64,000 nt of DNA from Roseovarius sp. MMSF_3350 (lineage in GTDB: Bacteria; Pseudomonadota; Alphaproteobacteria; Rhodobacterales; Rhodobacteraceae), in NCBI RefSeq assembly GCF_030733425.1, contig NZ_JASHIZ010000007.1:1-64000 (forward strand), given 5' to 3'. Position numbers and translations under genes: made by a program. This document shows, one piece after another, positions 28,836 through 37,366 of the stretch. The notes under the pieces are model-generated. The model was given only the letters and a program-made list of their open reading frames with translations. It ran no database searches and was not told the DNA's origin. Positions within the stretch are counted from its first letter, which is position 1. Each line of letters starts with the position of its first letter.

Positions 28836-30503
28836 ATGAGCAGTGAAAGATTGACGTACCTTGCCCTTGGCGGGGCGGGGGAGATTGGCATGAACGCCTA
28901 TGTCTATGGCTATGGCGCGCCGGGCAAGGAGAGGTATATCCTTGTGGATCTGGGTGTGACGTTTCCGGACATGGACGGCACGCCGGGGGTGGACCTGATT
29001 TTCCCCGACATCGCGTGGCTGGAAGAACGGCGCGACCAGTTGGAGGCGGTGTTCATCACCCATGCGCACGAGGATCACGTAGGTGCCGTGGCGCATTACT
29101 ATGATCAACTGGGCGCGCCGATCTATGCGCGGGCGTTCACCGCCAATATCGCGCGGCGCAAGATGGACGAGCATGGCCACCCCGAGAAGGCGGTGCGGAC
29201 CGTTTCGCCCTGGCCCGAGACGACCGAGGCGGGGCCGTTTACCGTGGGGTTCGCGCCGATCTCGCATTCGATCCCCGAAAGCTCGGGCCTGGTGATCGAC
29301 ACGCCGGCGGGGCGGATCGTGCATTCGGGCGACTTCAAGATCGACCTGGATCCGGTGGTGGGCGAGGCCTTCGACGAGGCGATGTGGGCCGAGATTGCCA
29401 AGCCCGGCGTGAAGGCTCTGGTCTGCGATTCCACCAATGTATTCAACGCCCATGAGGGCCGCAGCGAAAGCAGCGTCGGCCCCGAGATCGAGAAGCTGGT
29501 CGCGGGCGCCAAGGGCATGGTCGTGGCGACGACCTTTGCCAGCAACGTGGCCCGGGTGAAGACGTTGGCCGAGGCGGGCCAGCGGGCCGGACGGTCGATC
29601 TGCCTTCTGGGCCGGGCGATGCGGCGGATGATCGAGGCGTCGGTCGAGACCGGCGTGCTGACGGATTTTCCGCGCACCATCAGCCCCGAGGAAGTGCGAG
29701 AGATCCCGCGCGAGAACGTGATGCTGATCGTCACAGGCAGCCAGGGCGAGCGGCGGGCGGCCAGTGCGCAGCTGGCGCAGGGCAAGTATAACGGGATCGA
29801 ACTGAAGCCCGGGGATACGTTCCTGTTCTCGTCCAAGACCATTCCCGGCAACGAGCGCGGCGTCATCCGCATCATCAACCAGTTCAGCGAGCAGGGCGTG
29901 GACGTGGTGGACGACAGCAGTGGACTCTACCACGTATCGGGGCACGCGAACCGGCCCGATTTGATGCGTCTGCACCGGATCATCCAGCCGCAATTCGTGA
30001 TCCCGATGCATGGCGAGCACCGGCATCTGCGCGAGCATGTGAAGCTGGCGGGCGAGAGCAAGCTGCACGGGGTTCTAGCCCCGAACGGCACGATGGTCGA
30101 CCTGAGCGGCAACCGCGCTGAAGTGGCGGAATATGTCGAGACCGGGCGGACCTATCTGGACGGATCGGTGAAGATCGGGGCGCTGGACGGGATCGTCCGG
30201 GACCGGATGCGGATGGCGCTGAATGGCCACGTGACGATCAACGTCATCCTCGACGAGAGCGACGAGCCGCTGGGCGAGCCCTGGTGCGAGATCATGGGGC
30301 TGGCCGAGACGGGCACCAGCCGCGCGCCGCTGGTGGACGTTCTGGAAGAGGACCTGAGCCAGTTCATGGGGCGCGCCAAGCCCAAGACGTTGAGCGACGA
30401 TGACGCGCTGGAGGACGGGTTGCGCAAGGTTGCGCGGCAAAGTGCCTTGGGCGAGATCGGCAAGAAGCCCGAGGTGACGGTGATTATCAGCCGGCTGTCG
30501 TAA
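28836..30503 (+). CDS. rnj: Ribonuclease J
   Basis: Beta-CASP metallo-beta-lactamase nuclease with 5' exonuclease activity, a major RNA decay and processing enzyme in alphaproteobacteria. 555 residues: the zinc motif HAHEDH at 76-81, FAPISHSIPES, HSGDFKIDLDP, the beta-CASP region with DSTNVFNAHEGRSESSVGPE and HVSGHANRPDL, and the HGEHRHLREHVKLA motif. The C-terminal domain is complete. The stop is followed at once by two family A palindromes. Confidence 0.95.
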   Translation: MSSERLTYLALGGAGEIGMNAYVYGYGAPGKERYILVDLGVTFPDMDGTPGVDLIFPDIAWLEERRDQLEAVFITHAHEDHVGAVAHYYDQLGAPIYARAFTANIARRKMDEHGHPEKAVRTVSPWPETTEAGPFTVGFAPISHSIPESSGLVIDTPAGRIVHSGDFKIDLDPVVGEAFDEAMWAEIAKPGVKALVCDSTNVFNAHEGRSESSVGPEIEKLVAGAKGMVVATTFASNVARVKTLAEAGQRAGRSICLLGRAMRRMIEASVETGVLTDFPRTISPEEVREIPRENVMLIVTGSQGERRAASAQLAQGKYNGIELKPGDTFLFSSKTIPGNERGVIRIINQFSEQGVDVVDDSSGLYHVSGHANRPDLMRLHRIIQPQFVIPMHGEHRHLREHVKLAGESKLHGVLAPNGTMVDLSGNRAEVAEYVETGRTYLDGSVKIGALDGIVRDRMRMALNGHVTINVILDESDEPLGEPWCEIMGLAETGTSRAPLVDVLEEDLSQFMGRAKPKTLSDDDALEDGLRKVARQSALGEIGKKPEVTVIISRLS

Positions 30504-30514
30504 GGCGCGGGGCG

Positions 30515-30587
30515 CGTGGGCTTTTGCCCACCCTACGCAGACGCGAACAACGGGCGGGGCCGGGTGGGTTGGAAACCCACCCTACGG
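30515..30587 (+). repeat. Family A palindromic repeats, copies 2 and 3
   Basis: Copy 2: GTGGGC (30516-30521) pairs with GCCCAC (30526-30531) around TTTT, followed by CCTACG. Copy 3: GGTGGGTT (30563-30570) pairs with AACCCACC (30574-30581) around GGA, followed by CTACGG. Stem bases near the loop differ between copies but stay paired. They fill the convergent spacer between rnj and the RNA helicase gene, both in the same orientation. Confidence 0.85.
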
Positions 30588-30620
30588 GGTGTCGCGCGGT
30601 AGATCGTTCGGCGTTGTGTC

Positions 30621-32114
30621 TCAGGACACCATTCGCTCGTCGAAACTCTTGGCGATGAAGCTGGGCAGGTGGTCGCCCATGCCGACGGTTTTGGACTTGT
30701 CGTCGCCCTGCTTCTTGCCGGAGCCGCCGCGTCCGCGCGAGGATTTCCTGCCCTCGTCCTGCGGTTTGTCCTCCGACTTTGCATCGGATTTCGCATCGGA
30801 CTGTGCCTCGTTCTGAGGCTCGGTCCCGGTGTCATCGGCTTTTTGCGGTGCCGTGTCCTGTGCCTCGGGCGTGTCGTCGGACTTGCGGCGGCTGCGCGAG
30901 CGGCGCGGCTTTTTCGGCGCATCCTCCGAGGGGGTGTCGTCCGAGGCGGCCTGGGGCGCATCGTAGCCTGCTGGCGCGTCGAGCTTGGGGATCTCTTTCT
31001 GGATCAGGTTCTCGACAGCAGCGAGCGCTTTTTCGTCGCGCGGGTTACAGAGCGTGATCGCCTTGCCCGCGCGCCCGGCGCGGCCGGTGCGGCCGATACG
31101 GTGAACGTAATCCTCGGGGTGGCCGGGGACGTCGTAGTTGAACACGTGGCTGACCGAGGGCACGTCGAGGCCGCGGGCGGCCACGTCGGACGCGACGAGA
31201 ATGCGCAGCGAGCCCGCGCGGAAGCCGTCGAGCGTGCGCGTGCGCTGGCTCTGGTCGAGGTCGCCGTGGATGGGGGCGGCGTCATAGCCATATTTCTTGA
31301 GCGACTTGGCGACGATATCCACGTCCGTCTTGCGGTTGCAGAAGATGATCGCGTTGGTCAGTTTCTCGCCCTCGGCGTCGATCAGCGCGCGCAGCAACTT
31401 GCGTTTCTCGCTGTCGGCACGGTCGCGGCGGGAGGGTTTGAACATTGCCACGCCCTGTTCGATGGTCTCCGACGCCGTGGCCTGGCGGGCCACCTCGATG
31501 CGTTCGGGGCTGGACAGGAACGTGTTGGTGATGCGCTCGATCTCGGGCGCCATGGTGGCGGAGAAGAAGAGCGTCTGGCGGGTGAAGGGGGTGAGGCCGA
31601 AGATGCGCTCGATATCGGGGATAAAACCCATGTCGAGCATGCGGTCGGCCTCGTCCACGACCATCACCTTGACGTCCGACAGGATCAGCTTGCCACGCTC
31701 GAAATGGTCGAGCAGGCGACCGGGCGTGGCGATCAGGACGTCGACGCCCTTGTCGATGATCTGTTCCTGTTCCTTGAAGCTGACGCCGCCGATCAGCAGC
31801 GCCTTGGTCAGCTTGAGATACTTGGAATAGGTGTCGAAATTCTCGGCCACCTGGGCGGCGAGTTCGCGGGTGGGGCAAAGCACCAGGCTGCGCGGCATCC
31901 GGGCGCGGGCGCGGCCACGGGCCAGCAGTGACAGCATCGGCAGGGTGAACCCCGCCGTCTTGCCGGTGCCGGTCTGGGCGATGCCCAGTACGTCGCGGCC
32001 TTCGAGGGCGGGGGGTATTGCGCCCGCCTGGATGGGGGTGGGGGTCTCGTAGCCGGCTTCTTCGACGGCTTTCAGAACCTTGGGGTTGAGGTTCAGGTCA
32101 GAAAATTTTGTCAT
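30621..32114 (-). CDS. DEAD-box RNA helicase (RhlE-like)
   Basis: 497 residues. Q motif FSDLNLNPKVLKAVEEAGYETPTPIQ, Walker A AQTGTGKT (about 46-53), PTRELAAQ, DEAD in VVDEADRMLDMGF, SAT (FFSATMAPEI), and in the second lobe ARGLDVPSV and HRIGRTGRAGRAG. A long charged Lys/Ser/Asp/Glu-rich tail (about 380-497) is low-complexity and likely RNA-binding. The ATG at 32114 (MTKFSDLNL) is preferred to the upstream in-frame one. It is convergent with rnj, another RNA enzyme, though on opposite strands. Confidence 0.92.
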   Translation of the reverse strand: MTKFSDLNLNPKVLKAVEEAGYETPTPIQAGAIPPALEGRDVLGIAQTGTGKTAGFTLPMLSLLARGRARARMPRSLVLCPTRELAAQVAENFDTYSKYLKLTKALLIGGVSFKEQEQIIDKGVDVLIATPGRLLDHFERGKLILSDVKVMVVDEADRMLDMGFIPDIERIFGLTPFTRQTLFFSATMAPEIERITNTFLSSPERIEVARQATASETIEQGVAMFKPSRRDRADSEKRKLLRALIDAEGEKLTNAIIFCNRKTDVDIVAKSLKKYGYDAAPIHGDLDQSQRTRTLDGFRAGSLRILVASDVAARGLDVPSVSHVFNYDVPGHPEDYVHRIGRTGRAGRAGKAITLCNPRDEKALAAVENLIQKEIPKLDAPAGYDAPQAASDDTPSEDAPKKPRRSRSRRKSDDTPEAQDTAPQKADDTGTEPQNEAQSDAKSDAKSEDKPQDEGRKSSRGRGGSGKKQGDDKSKTVGMGDHLPSFIAKSFDERMVS

Positions 32115-32295
32115 GTATGTCCACAGGTTTGCGGACACGATTCTGGCCCGCCATCTCGAATTGGCCCGCGAATTTCGGGCCTTGGTCCACTTCCCCTATC
32201 CCAAGGGCGGGCGTGGGTCAATGTGTGACGCCGCGTGTGAGACAAAGTGCGCAATCGGGGTGAATTGTGTACGTCGCGGCAGCAATCACGGGCTA

Positions 32296-33267
32296 TCAGG
32301 CGAAATTCGGGAAGTGGCGGGCGCGGGTTGCGTCGAGGTCCAGGGTGACCGGGTGCAGGTGGCCGAGCGCGTGAAGCCTGGCGCGCAGGTCCGGCGTGGC
32401 GACGCAGACCTCTTCGTAGAAGGCGCGCAGGGCATCTTCGCCACCTTCGTCCTCGAGCAGGGAAAACAGCTGATGCATGGTGAGGGCGGTCTCGGAGTGC
32501 CTGGCGTTGGCATTGAGGTCGGACCGGTAGGAGCCGTGGTTCAGGCGGTAGCGGAACCGGGCCTGCCAGTCGTCCCAGCTGGGGGCGTGCAGGTGCACGA
32601 GCTGGCAGTCGAAGAGGTCGAACGGGCTGGAATCGCGGGTCTTGCCGACAAAGGCGCTGTGGATGCGGATGGTCACGTCGGGCTGGCCGGTGCGCACGAA
32701 GACCTTGCCGGCGACATGGCTAAGGAAGCCGCCATTGAGGTGCTCGCCGTAGCGCGGGTAAATGGTGGCGGTCTCTTCGCGGCGTATGCTCAACATCGGA
32801 TCGAAGCCCTTGCACCATATCTGGCCGGTAGGCGGCGGGTCGGTGGGATCGGGCTGCATCGCCTCGATCGGGCGGACACGGGCGGAGAGGACTCCGTGCG
32901 GGATTGCGGCCAATTGATCAGTCAGGGGCGCCAGCGGTTGCAGGAATTCGTCCACGTCGGTGTGAAAGAGCCAGTCGACCTGCGGGTCGCGGTTGTAGCA
33001 ATGGGTGGCGTTCAGGACCTGCCGATACTGGTGGCCGTTGGGGCGCCCCTTGGCGCGGCGGCGGCGTTTCCAGTAATTCTCGTCGGTCAAGATGACGCGG
33101 CACTTGGGGTGCCGCTTTAGCGCGGAGCGGGCCTCGGGCGTGTCCTCATCCAGGTAGACGAACACCCGGTGGGCGCCCAGCTCGAGGTAGTGGGCGGCGA
33201 AATTCAGGATATCCTGGGCGGGCGCCTTGATGGTGGCGACCACGCCCCATGTGGGGTCACTGCTCAT
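32296..33267 (-). CDS. Glycosyltransferase family 2-like protein
   Basis: 323 residues from ATG 33267 (MSSDPTWGVVATIKAPAQDI). The opening WGVVATIKAPAQDILNFAAHYLELGAHRVFVYLDE is the nucleotide-sugar fold seen in the Glyco_tranf_2_4-type group, and WLFHTDVDEFL carries the DxD metal-binding motif. GGFLSHVAGKVFVRTG and RLNHGSYRSDLNANARHSE follow. Probably adds a sugar to a surface polysaccharide; no polysaccharide cluster surrounds it, so the acceptor is unknown. An open frame extends upstream into the neighbour but has no family support. Confidence 0.82.
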   Translation of the reverse strand: MSSDPTWGVVATIKAPAQDILNFAAHYLELGAHRVFVYLDEDTPEARSALKRHPKCRVILTDENYWKRRRRAKGRPNGHQYRQVLNATHCYNRDPQVDWLFHTDVDEFLQPLAPLTDQLAAIPHGVLSARVRPIEAMQPDPTDPPPTGQIWCKGFDPMLSIRREETATIYPRYGEHLNGGFLSHVAGKVFVRTGQPDVTIRIHSAFVGKTRDSSPFDLFDCQLVHLHAPSWDDWQARFRYRLNHGSYRSDLNANARHSETALTMHQLFSLLEDEGGEDALRAFYEEVCVATPDLRARLHALGHLHPVTLDLDATRARHFPNFA

Positions 33268-33305
33268 GGCCGGAGCATGTGACAGGGGCGGTGCGCGCGC
33301 AAGAG

Positions 33306-33344
33306 GCCGGTGCCTCCGGCGGGAGTATTTCGGGCAAGAAAAAG
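33306..33344 (-). repeat. Family B dispersed element, copy 2
   Basis: On the minus strand, shortly after the stop of the gene at 33353, comes CTTTTTCTTGCCCGAAATAC followed by TCCCGCCGGAGGCACCGGC; the GC-rich end forms the stem CCGGC/GCCGG (33306-33310 with 33316-33320). It matches the layout of the copies at 57943 and 61130: pyrimidine-rich stretch after a stop codon, A/T block, then a GC palindrome. Confidence 0.65.
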
Positions 33345-33352
33345 CTGGCGAA

Positions 33353-33970
33353 TCAGGCGGGCGCGGTGCCGGTGATGGTCTGCGGCACGGGCCGGTAGCC
33401 TGCGGCGAGGGTGGCCACGGTGCAGGCGGGCGTGAGGATCGTGACGGGGCCTTCGTGGCGCGGCAGGGCGGCGGTATAGCCGCCAGGGCTGTAGCGCAAG
33501 AGATGCTTGTCCCAGACGAGATGCGGCGTGGCGTCGTGCAGGATGAACGTGCCGTTCGGCAGCGTTTCGAGCTGGGCGGTGTGGCGGACCTGTCTGCGGG
33601 TTCGGGTGACGCGGTCGTGGTGCATGCGGCGGTCGATCCCGGCCAGTGTCGCGGTGCCGTTGGCGGCGTGGAAAAGTGCGACGAAGCGTTTGAATTCCGC
33701 GCGGCGGCATTCACCGCAAGGGCGGTGTCCGGCCGCAAGCGCCGTGGTCTCGTCGAGAAAGAAAAGCTCGGTGTAGTTCCCCGGCTGCATGAGGGCGCGG
33801 CGGCGGTTCTTGAAGCTGAGCTGACAGGTGACCCAGTGAGGATGGCGCCAACGCGCCTTTCCCAGCCGCTGGTCGGCGTCGTGCAGGATGCCGCGGTTGC
33901 CCATGAGGGTGCCGCGTTCCGGTATGGCCGCGATCTCGCCGGTGGGCAGGACGCGGTTTTGCAGGGTCAC
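33353..33970 (-). CDS. Uncharacterised protein with an Ada-like Cys-x-x-Cys segment
   Basis: 205 residues from GTG 33970, which overlaps the prfC stop as GTGA and has AAGGAAATG upstream. The segment ELFFLDETTALAAGHRPCGECRRAEF (about 68-93) resembles the second half of the zinc-binding N-terminal domain of Ada (FFDTAAEAEAAGFRPCKRC type), with Cys85 and Cys88; Cys49 may be a further ligand. No methyltransferase domain follows. The C-terminal part (ATPHLVWDKHLLRYSPGGY) is not recognised. Translationally coupled to release factor 3. A nucleic-acid or zinc-binding role is inference. Confidence 0.7.
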   Translation of the reverse strand: MTLQNRVLPTGEIAAIPERGTLMGNRGILHDADQRLGKARWRHPHWVTCQLSFKNRRRALMQPGNYTELFFLDETTALAAGHRPCGECRRAEFKRFVALFHAANGTATLAGIDRRMHHDRVTRTRRQVRHTAQLETLPNGTFILHDATPHLVWDKHLLRYSPGGYTAALPRHEGPVTILTPACTVATLAAGYRPVPQTITGTAPA

Positions 33971-35574
33971 ACCATCATTTCCTTGGTGGCCGACAGTTTG
34001 ACGTCTGGATAGTCGCGTTCGACGCGGTCGATGTCCCATTGCAGGCGGGTGAGGTAGACCGTGTCGCCGTCGTTATCGAGCGCGATGTGCTGCTTATTGG
34101 CATTGGTGAATTTCTCCACCGCCTCTTTCGGTCCGTGAACCCAGCGGGCGGAGGTGAATTGCGACGGCTCGAAGCGGACGGGCAGGCCGTATTCCAGCTC
34201 GATCCGGCTGCCCAGCACCTCGAATTGCAACTGGCCGACGACACCGACGATGAAGCCCGCGCCCATGGTGGGTTTGAAGACCTTGGCGGCGCCTTCCTCG
34301 GCGAATTGCATCAGGGCCTTTTCCAAGTGCTTGGCCTTCATCGGGTCGCCCGCGCGGCAGTTCTGCAAGAGTTCCGGCGCGAAGGACGGGATGCCGGTGA
34401 CGCGCAGGGCCTCGCCCTCGGTCAGGGTGTCGCCGATGCGCAGCTGGCCGTGGTTGGGAATGCCGATGATGTCGCCGGCCCAGGCCTCTTCGGCCAGCTC
34501 GCGGTCGGAAGCGAGAAAGAGCACGGGCGCGGAGACCGTCATGGGCTTCTTGGAGCGCACATGGGTCAGTTTCATGCCGCGCTTGAAGTGTCCGGACGCC
34601 ATGCGGACGAAGGCGACGCGGTCGCGGTGCTTGGGGTCCATGTTGGCCTGCACCTTGAAGACAAAGCCGGAAACTTTTGATTCCTCTGGAGAAATCTGGC
34701 GTGGCTCGGCCGATTGCGGCTGCGGTTCGGGGCCGTAGGTGCCGATGCCGTCCATCAGTTCCTTGACGCCGAAGGAGTTGATGGCGGAGCCGAACCAGAT
34801 CGGGGTCATGTGGCCTTCGAGCACCGACTGGGGGTTGAGATCGGGCAGCAGTTCGCGGGCCATCTCGACGTCTTCGCGCAACTTTTCAACCAGGTGCGCA
34901 GGCACGTGATCGGCCAGTTTTGGATCGTCCAAGCCATTGATCGCAATGGATTCCGCGACCTTGTTGCGGTCGGCGCGGTCCATCAGTTCGAGCCGGTCAT
35001 TGAGCATGTCGTAGCAGCCGATGAAATCGCGCCCGACACCGATGGGCCAGGAGGCGGGCGTCACGTCTATCGCCAGGTTTTCCTGTATTTCGTCAATGAT
35101 ATCAAAGGTGTCTCGGCTTTCGCGGTCCATCTTGTTGCAGAAGGTCAGGATCGGCAGGTCGCGCAGGCGGCAGACCTCGAAGAGCTTTTGCGTCTGGCTT
35201 TCCACGCCTTTCGCGCCGTCGATCACCATGACGGCGGCATCGACCGCGGTGAGGGTGCGATACGTGTCTTCGGAGAAGTCCGAGTGGCCGGGCGTGTCGA
35301 CGAGATTGAAGCGGAAGGTGTTGAAATCGAACGACATTGCGGAGGCCGAGACGGAAATGCCCCGGTCTTTCTCCATCTGCATGTAGTCCGAGCGGGTGCG
35401 CCGTGCCTCGCCCTTAGCGCGGACCTGACCGGCCATCTGGATGGCGCCGCCATAGAGCAGGAACTTCTCGGTCAGGGTGGTCTTGCCGGCATCGGGGTGG
35501 CTGATGATGGCAAAGGTGCGCCGCCGCGCGATTTCGGGCGGCAGATCGGGGCGATTTGGGACGGTATCCAACAT
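33967..35574 (-). CDS. prfC: Peptide chain release factor 3
   Basis: GTPase that recycles RF1/RF2 from the ribosome. 535 residues from ATG 35574 (MLDTVPNRPDLPPEIARRRT). G1 SHPDAGKTTLTEKFL, switch II DTPGHSDFSEDTYRTL, NKMD (FCNKMDRESRDTFD), then the RF3-specific PIGVGRDFIGCYD and C-terminal GAGFIVGVVGQLQFEVLGSRI. An open frame runs further upstream through an 11-nt tandem array but lacks family similarity. The downstream neighbour is coupled through a GTGA overlap. Confidence 0.95.
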   Translation of the reverse strand: MLDTVPNRPDLPPEIARRRTFAIISHPDAGKTTLTEKFLLYGGAIQMAGQVRAKGEARRTRSDYMQMEKDRGISVSASAMSFDFNTFRFNLVDTPGHSDFSEDTYRTLTAVDAAVMVIDGAKGVESQTQKLFEVCRLRDLPILTFCNKMDRESRDTFDIIDEIQENLAIDVTPASWPIGVGRDFIGCYDMLNDRLELMDRADRNKVAESIAINGLDDPKLADHVPAHLVEKLREDVEMARELLPDLNPQSVLEGHMTPIWFGSAINSFGVKELMDGIGTYGPEPQPQSAEPRQISPEESKVSGFVFKVQANMDPKHRDRVAFVRMASGHFKRGMKLTHVRSKKPMTVSAPVLFLASDRELAEEAWAGDIIGIPNHGQLRIGDTLTEGEALRVTGIPSFAPELLQNCRAGDPMKAKHLEKALMQFAEEGAAKVFKPTMGAGFIVGVVGQLQFEVLGSRIELEYGLPVRFEPSQFTSARWVHGPKEAVEKFTNANKQHIALDNDGDTVYLTRLQWDIDRVERDYPDVKLSATKEMMV

Positions 35575-35617
35575 GAGCGACGCTATAGAGGCGGCGCGGG
35601 GCGGGCGCAAGATTCGG

Positions 35618-35661
35618 GCGTCGGTATCGCGTCGGTATTCGGGTTGTATCGCGTCGGTGTC
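35618..35661 (+). repeat. Four tandem 11-nt units in the prfC upstream region
   Basis: GCGTCGGTATC, GCGTCGGTATT, CGGGTTGTATC and GCGTCGGTGTC run head to tail at 35618-35661; units 1, 2 and 4 agree at 9 or more of 11 positions and unit 3 is degenerate. The 11-bp period is about one helical turn, so the same face is presented four times. It lies 44-87 bp upstream of the prfC start. Confidence 0.7.
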
Positions 35662-35759
35662 ATCTTGGCGTGCCACGGTGATGCTGTCAGGATGTGGCGG
35701 GAAGCGGCATCGGAGGCCAAGACGCAAGTGGACCGGAAAGGCCCGGGGTGACAGGGTGT

Positions 35760-35774
35760 GAACATTGCGTGAAC
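35760..35774 (+). promoter_or_regulatory. Candidate LexA (SOS) operator, alphaproteobacterial type
   Basis: GAAC (35760-35763), seven bases, GAAC (35771-35774): an exact fit to GTTC-N7-GTTC read on the other strand, the LexA target known in Rhodobacter-type alphaproteobacteria. It lies 22 bp before the start of the NTF2-like gene at 35797 and 186 bp from prfC on the other strand. The direct repeat is short enough to occur by chance; position next to a start codon raises the odds. Confidence 0.45.
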
Positions 35775-35796
35775 ATCACCATGGGAGATCGGACAG

Positions 35797-36171
35797 ATGG
35801 ACGTGAAGCAGATTGCAACGGAATTGGTGGCCGGGTGCCGCGAGGGCCGGGCGAAGGAAAACCTTGACCGGCTTTACGCCGCCGACGCGGTGTCGGTGGA
35901 GGCCGTCGACATGGGGCAGGGCCGCGAGACGCACGGGCTGGACGGGATCCGGGCCAAGCACGAATGGTGGGAAGGCGCCATGGAGATGCTGGAGGCGGAA
36001 GCGACCGGCCCGATGTGGCACGGCGACGACCGGTTCGCGGTGATCTTCCGCTCGAAGGTCCGGGAGACGGAGACCGGCACGGTGTCGGACATGGAAGAGG
36101 TCGGCGTCTACACCGTGCAGGACGGCAAGATCGTGCGCGAGGAATTCTTTTACACCTATTCGGAGGTGTGA
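35797..36171 (+). CDS. NTF2/SnoaL-like protein, 124 residues
   Basis: Cone-shaped alpha+beta fold of the SnoaL-like/nuclear transport factor 2 superfamily: an N-terminal helix pair (MDVKQIATELVAGCREGRAK, then LDRLYAADAVSVEAVDMGQG), a helix GIRAKHEWWEGAMEM, and a C-terminal curved sheet (RFAVIFRSKVRETETG, MEEVGVYTVQDGKIVREEFFY). Proteins of this group bind or isomerise small molecules; no catalytic set can be assigned. GGGAGATCGGACAG precedes the ATG. The LexA-type site just upstream suggests damage control, unproven. Confidence 0.82.
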   Translation: MDVKQIATELVAGCREGRAKENLDRLYAADAVSVEAVDMGQGRETHGLDGIRAKHEWWEGAMEMLEAEATGPMWHGDDRFAVIFRSKVRETETGTVSDMEEVGVYTVQDGKIVREEFFYTYSEV

Positions 36172-36177
36172 CCCGCG

Positions 36178-37194
36178 CTAGCGCGTCGAAGCGGCCTTGA
36201 GCAGCTTTGCCATATCGGGCTGGATGTCGGCCTCGTTCACCTCGAATTCGAGGTGGGCGCGGTTGGCGTGCCCGCCGGTGGGCAGGGCACGCGCCAATTC
36301 GTCGTTGAGATCCTGCGGCAGGACGGCGCGGGTGCGCGTGTCGACCAGCAGGGTTTCGGCGGCGATGCCTTCGGCATAGATGATCTGGTGGCTGTCGAAG
36401 AGCAGCTGGTAATATTCGACGAAGCCGCCATCCTCCTGCACCACGGTGTCGCCGTTCACCAGGTGGCGGGCGCGGATCAGCACCTCGGACCGGCCGGCGC
36501 CGAGCGCGTCGGAGCGCTGGTAGACGAAAAGCCGGTGATCGGGGCTGACCAGCAGGTCGCCGGTGTTGTTCATCACGCCTGCGCGGATGCGGATGGGGGA
36601 GAACTCGCCCACCGCGCGCACGGTGGACTGGCCGATCCAGCGCACGGGCTGGGGGCCGTCGTCGCGGGTGAGGATGCGGTCGCCGGGTTTGAGATCTTCG
36701 ATCGGGGTCTGGGCGCCGGAGGCCATGGTGATATGCGTGCCCTTGGAGAAGGACACGCAGGCCACCTCGGCGAATTTCTGGCGGGCGTTGACGGTGTCGA
36801 TGCCGACAAGGCTGTAGCCGGTGCGCGGTTTCAGCCGGGCCAGCGGATGGGCATAGACCTGGGCCACGTCGCCGGCGGTGTCGACCTCGACCAGGATCAG
36901 GATCTCGGAGGTCTGGCCGTTGGCCGACATCATCGTCAGGCAGCTGTCGAGATGGACGGTGGCACCGGGCGTTCCGAGCCGGGAGCCGTCCATGATGGTG
37001 AGCGCGTTGCCGTCGCCGGGGGCCAGCGACAGGCGGTGCAGGCGGGCGCCGACGCGCAGGTCGTAGGTGTCGTCGAGATCGAGCTCGTGCGCGAAGGAAA
37101 TGGAATCGCCGAGGTTGGCCCCGTTGATGACCGTGAAATCCGCCGCCCGGTGGACGGGGATGGCATAGGCCGGACGGTCTGGACCCTTGGTCAT
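36178..37194 (-). CDS. Hint (hedgehog/intein-type) domain protein
   Basis: 338 residues. About 150-290 form a Hint domain: VACVSFSKGTHITMASGAQTPIEDLKPGDRILTRDDGPQPVRWIGQ with the nucleophilic-type Cys near its start, then RIRAGVMNNTGDLLVSPDHRLFV. Rhodobacterales carry many such stand-alone Hint_2-type proteins, often linked to secreted or surface proteins. The N-terminal 140 residues are beta-rich (DDTYDLRVGARLHRLSLAPG) and not recognised. No C-extein is present; the chain ends shortly after the domain. The stop is six bases from that of the NTF2-like gene (convergent). Self-cleavage is untested. Confidence 0.82.
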   Translation of the reverse strand: MTKGPDRPAYAIPVHRAADFTVINGANLGDSISFAHELDLDDTYDLRVGARLHRLSLAPGDGNALTIMDGSRLGTPGATVHLDSCLTMMSANGQTSEILILVEVDTAGDVAQVYAHPLARLKPRTGYSLVGIDTVNARQKFAEVACVSFSKGTHITMASGAQTPIEDLKPGDRILTRDDGPQPVRWIGQSTVRAVGEFSPIRIRAGVMNNTGDLLVSPDHRLFVYQRSDALGAGRSEVLIRARHLVNGDTVVQEDGGFVEYYQLLFDSHQIIYAEGIAAETLLVDTRTRAVLPQDLNDELARALPTGGHANRAHLEFEVNEADIQPDMAKLLKAASTR

Positions 37195-37366
37195 GCTGTT
37201 CCTTGTTCCTGTTGCGGCCCGTTGGCGGACCTGCGCTGCCCTGCTTGGACGGCATAGACTAGGATTGTGGCGTCATGTGGTCAACACGGCGACGCGCGAC
37301 GGGGTTTTGCTGGTCCTGAGGGCGGAGGGAATGCTAACTGGGGGCGGAAGATCGGGAGAGAGTATC

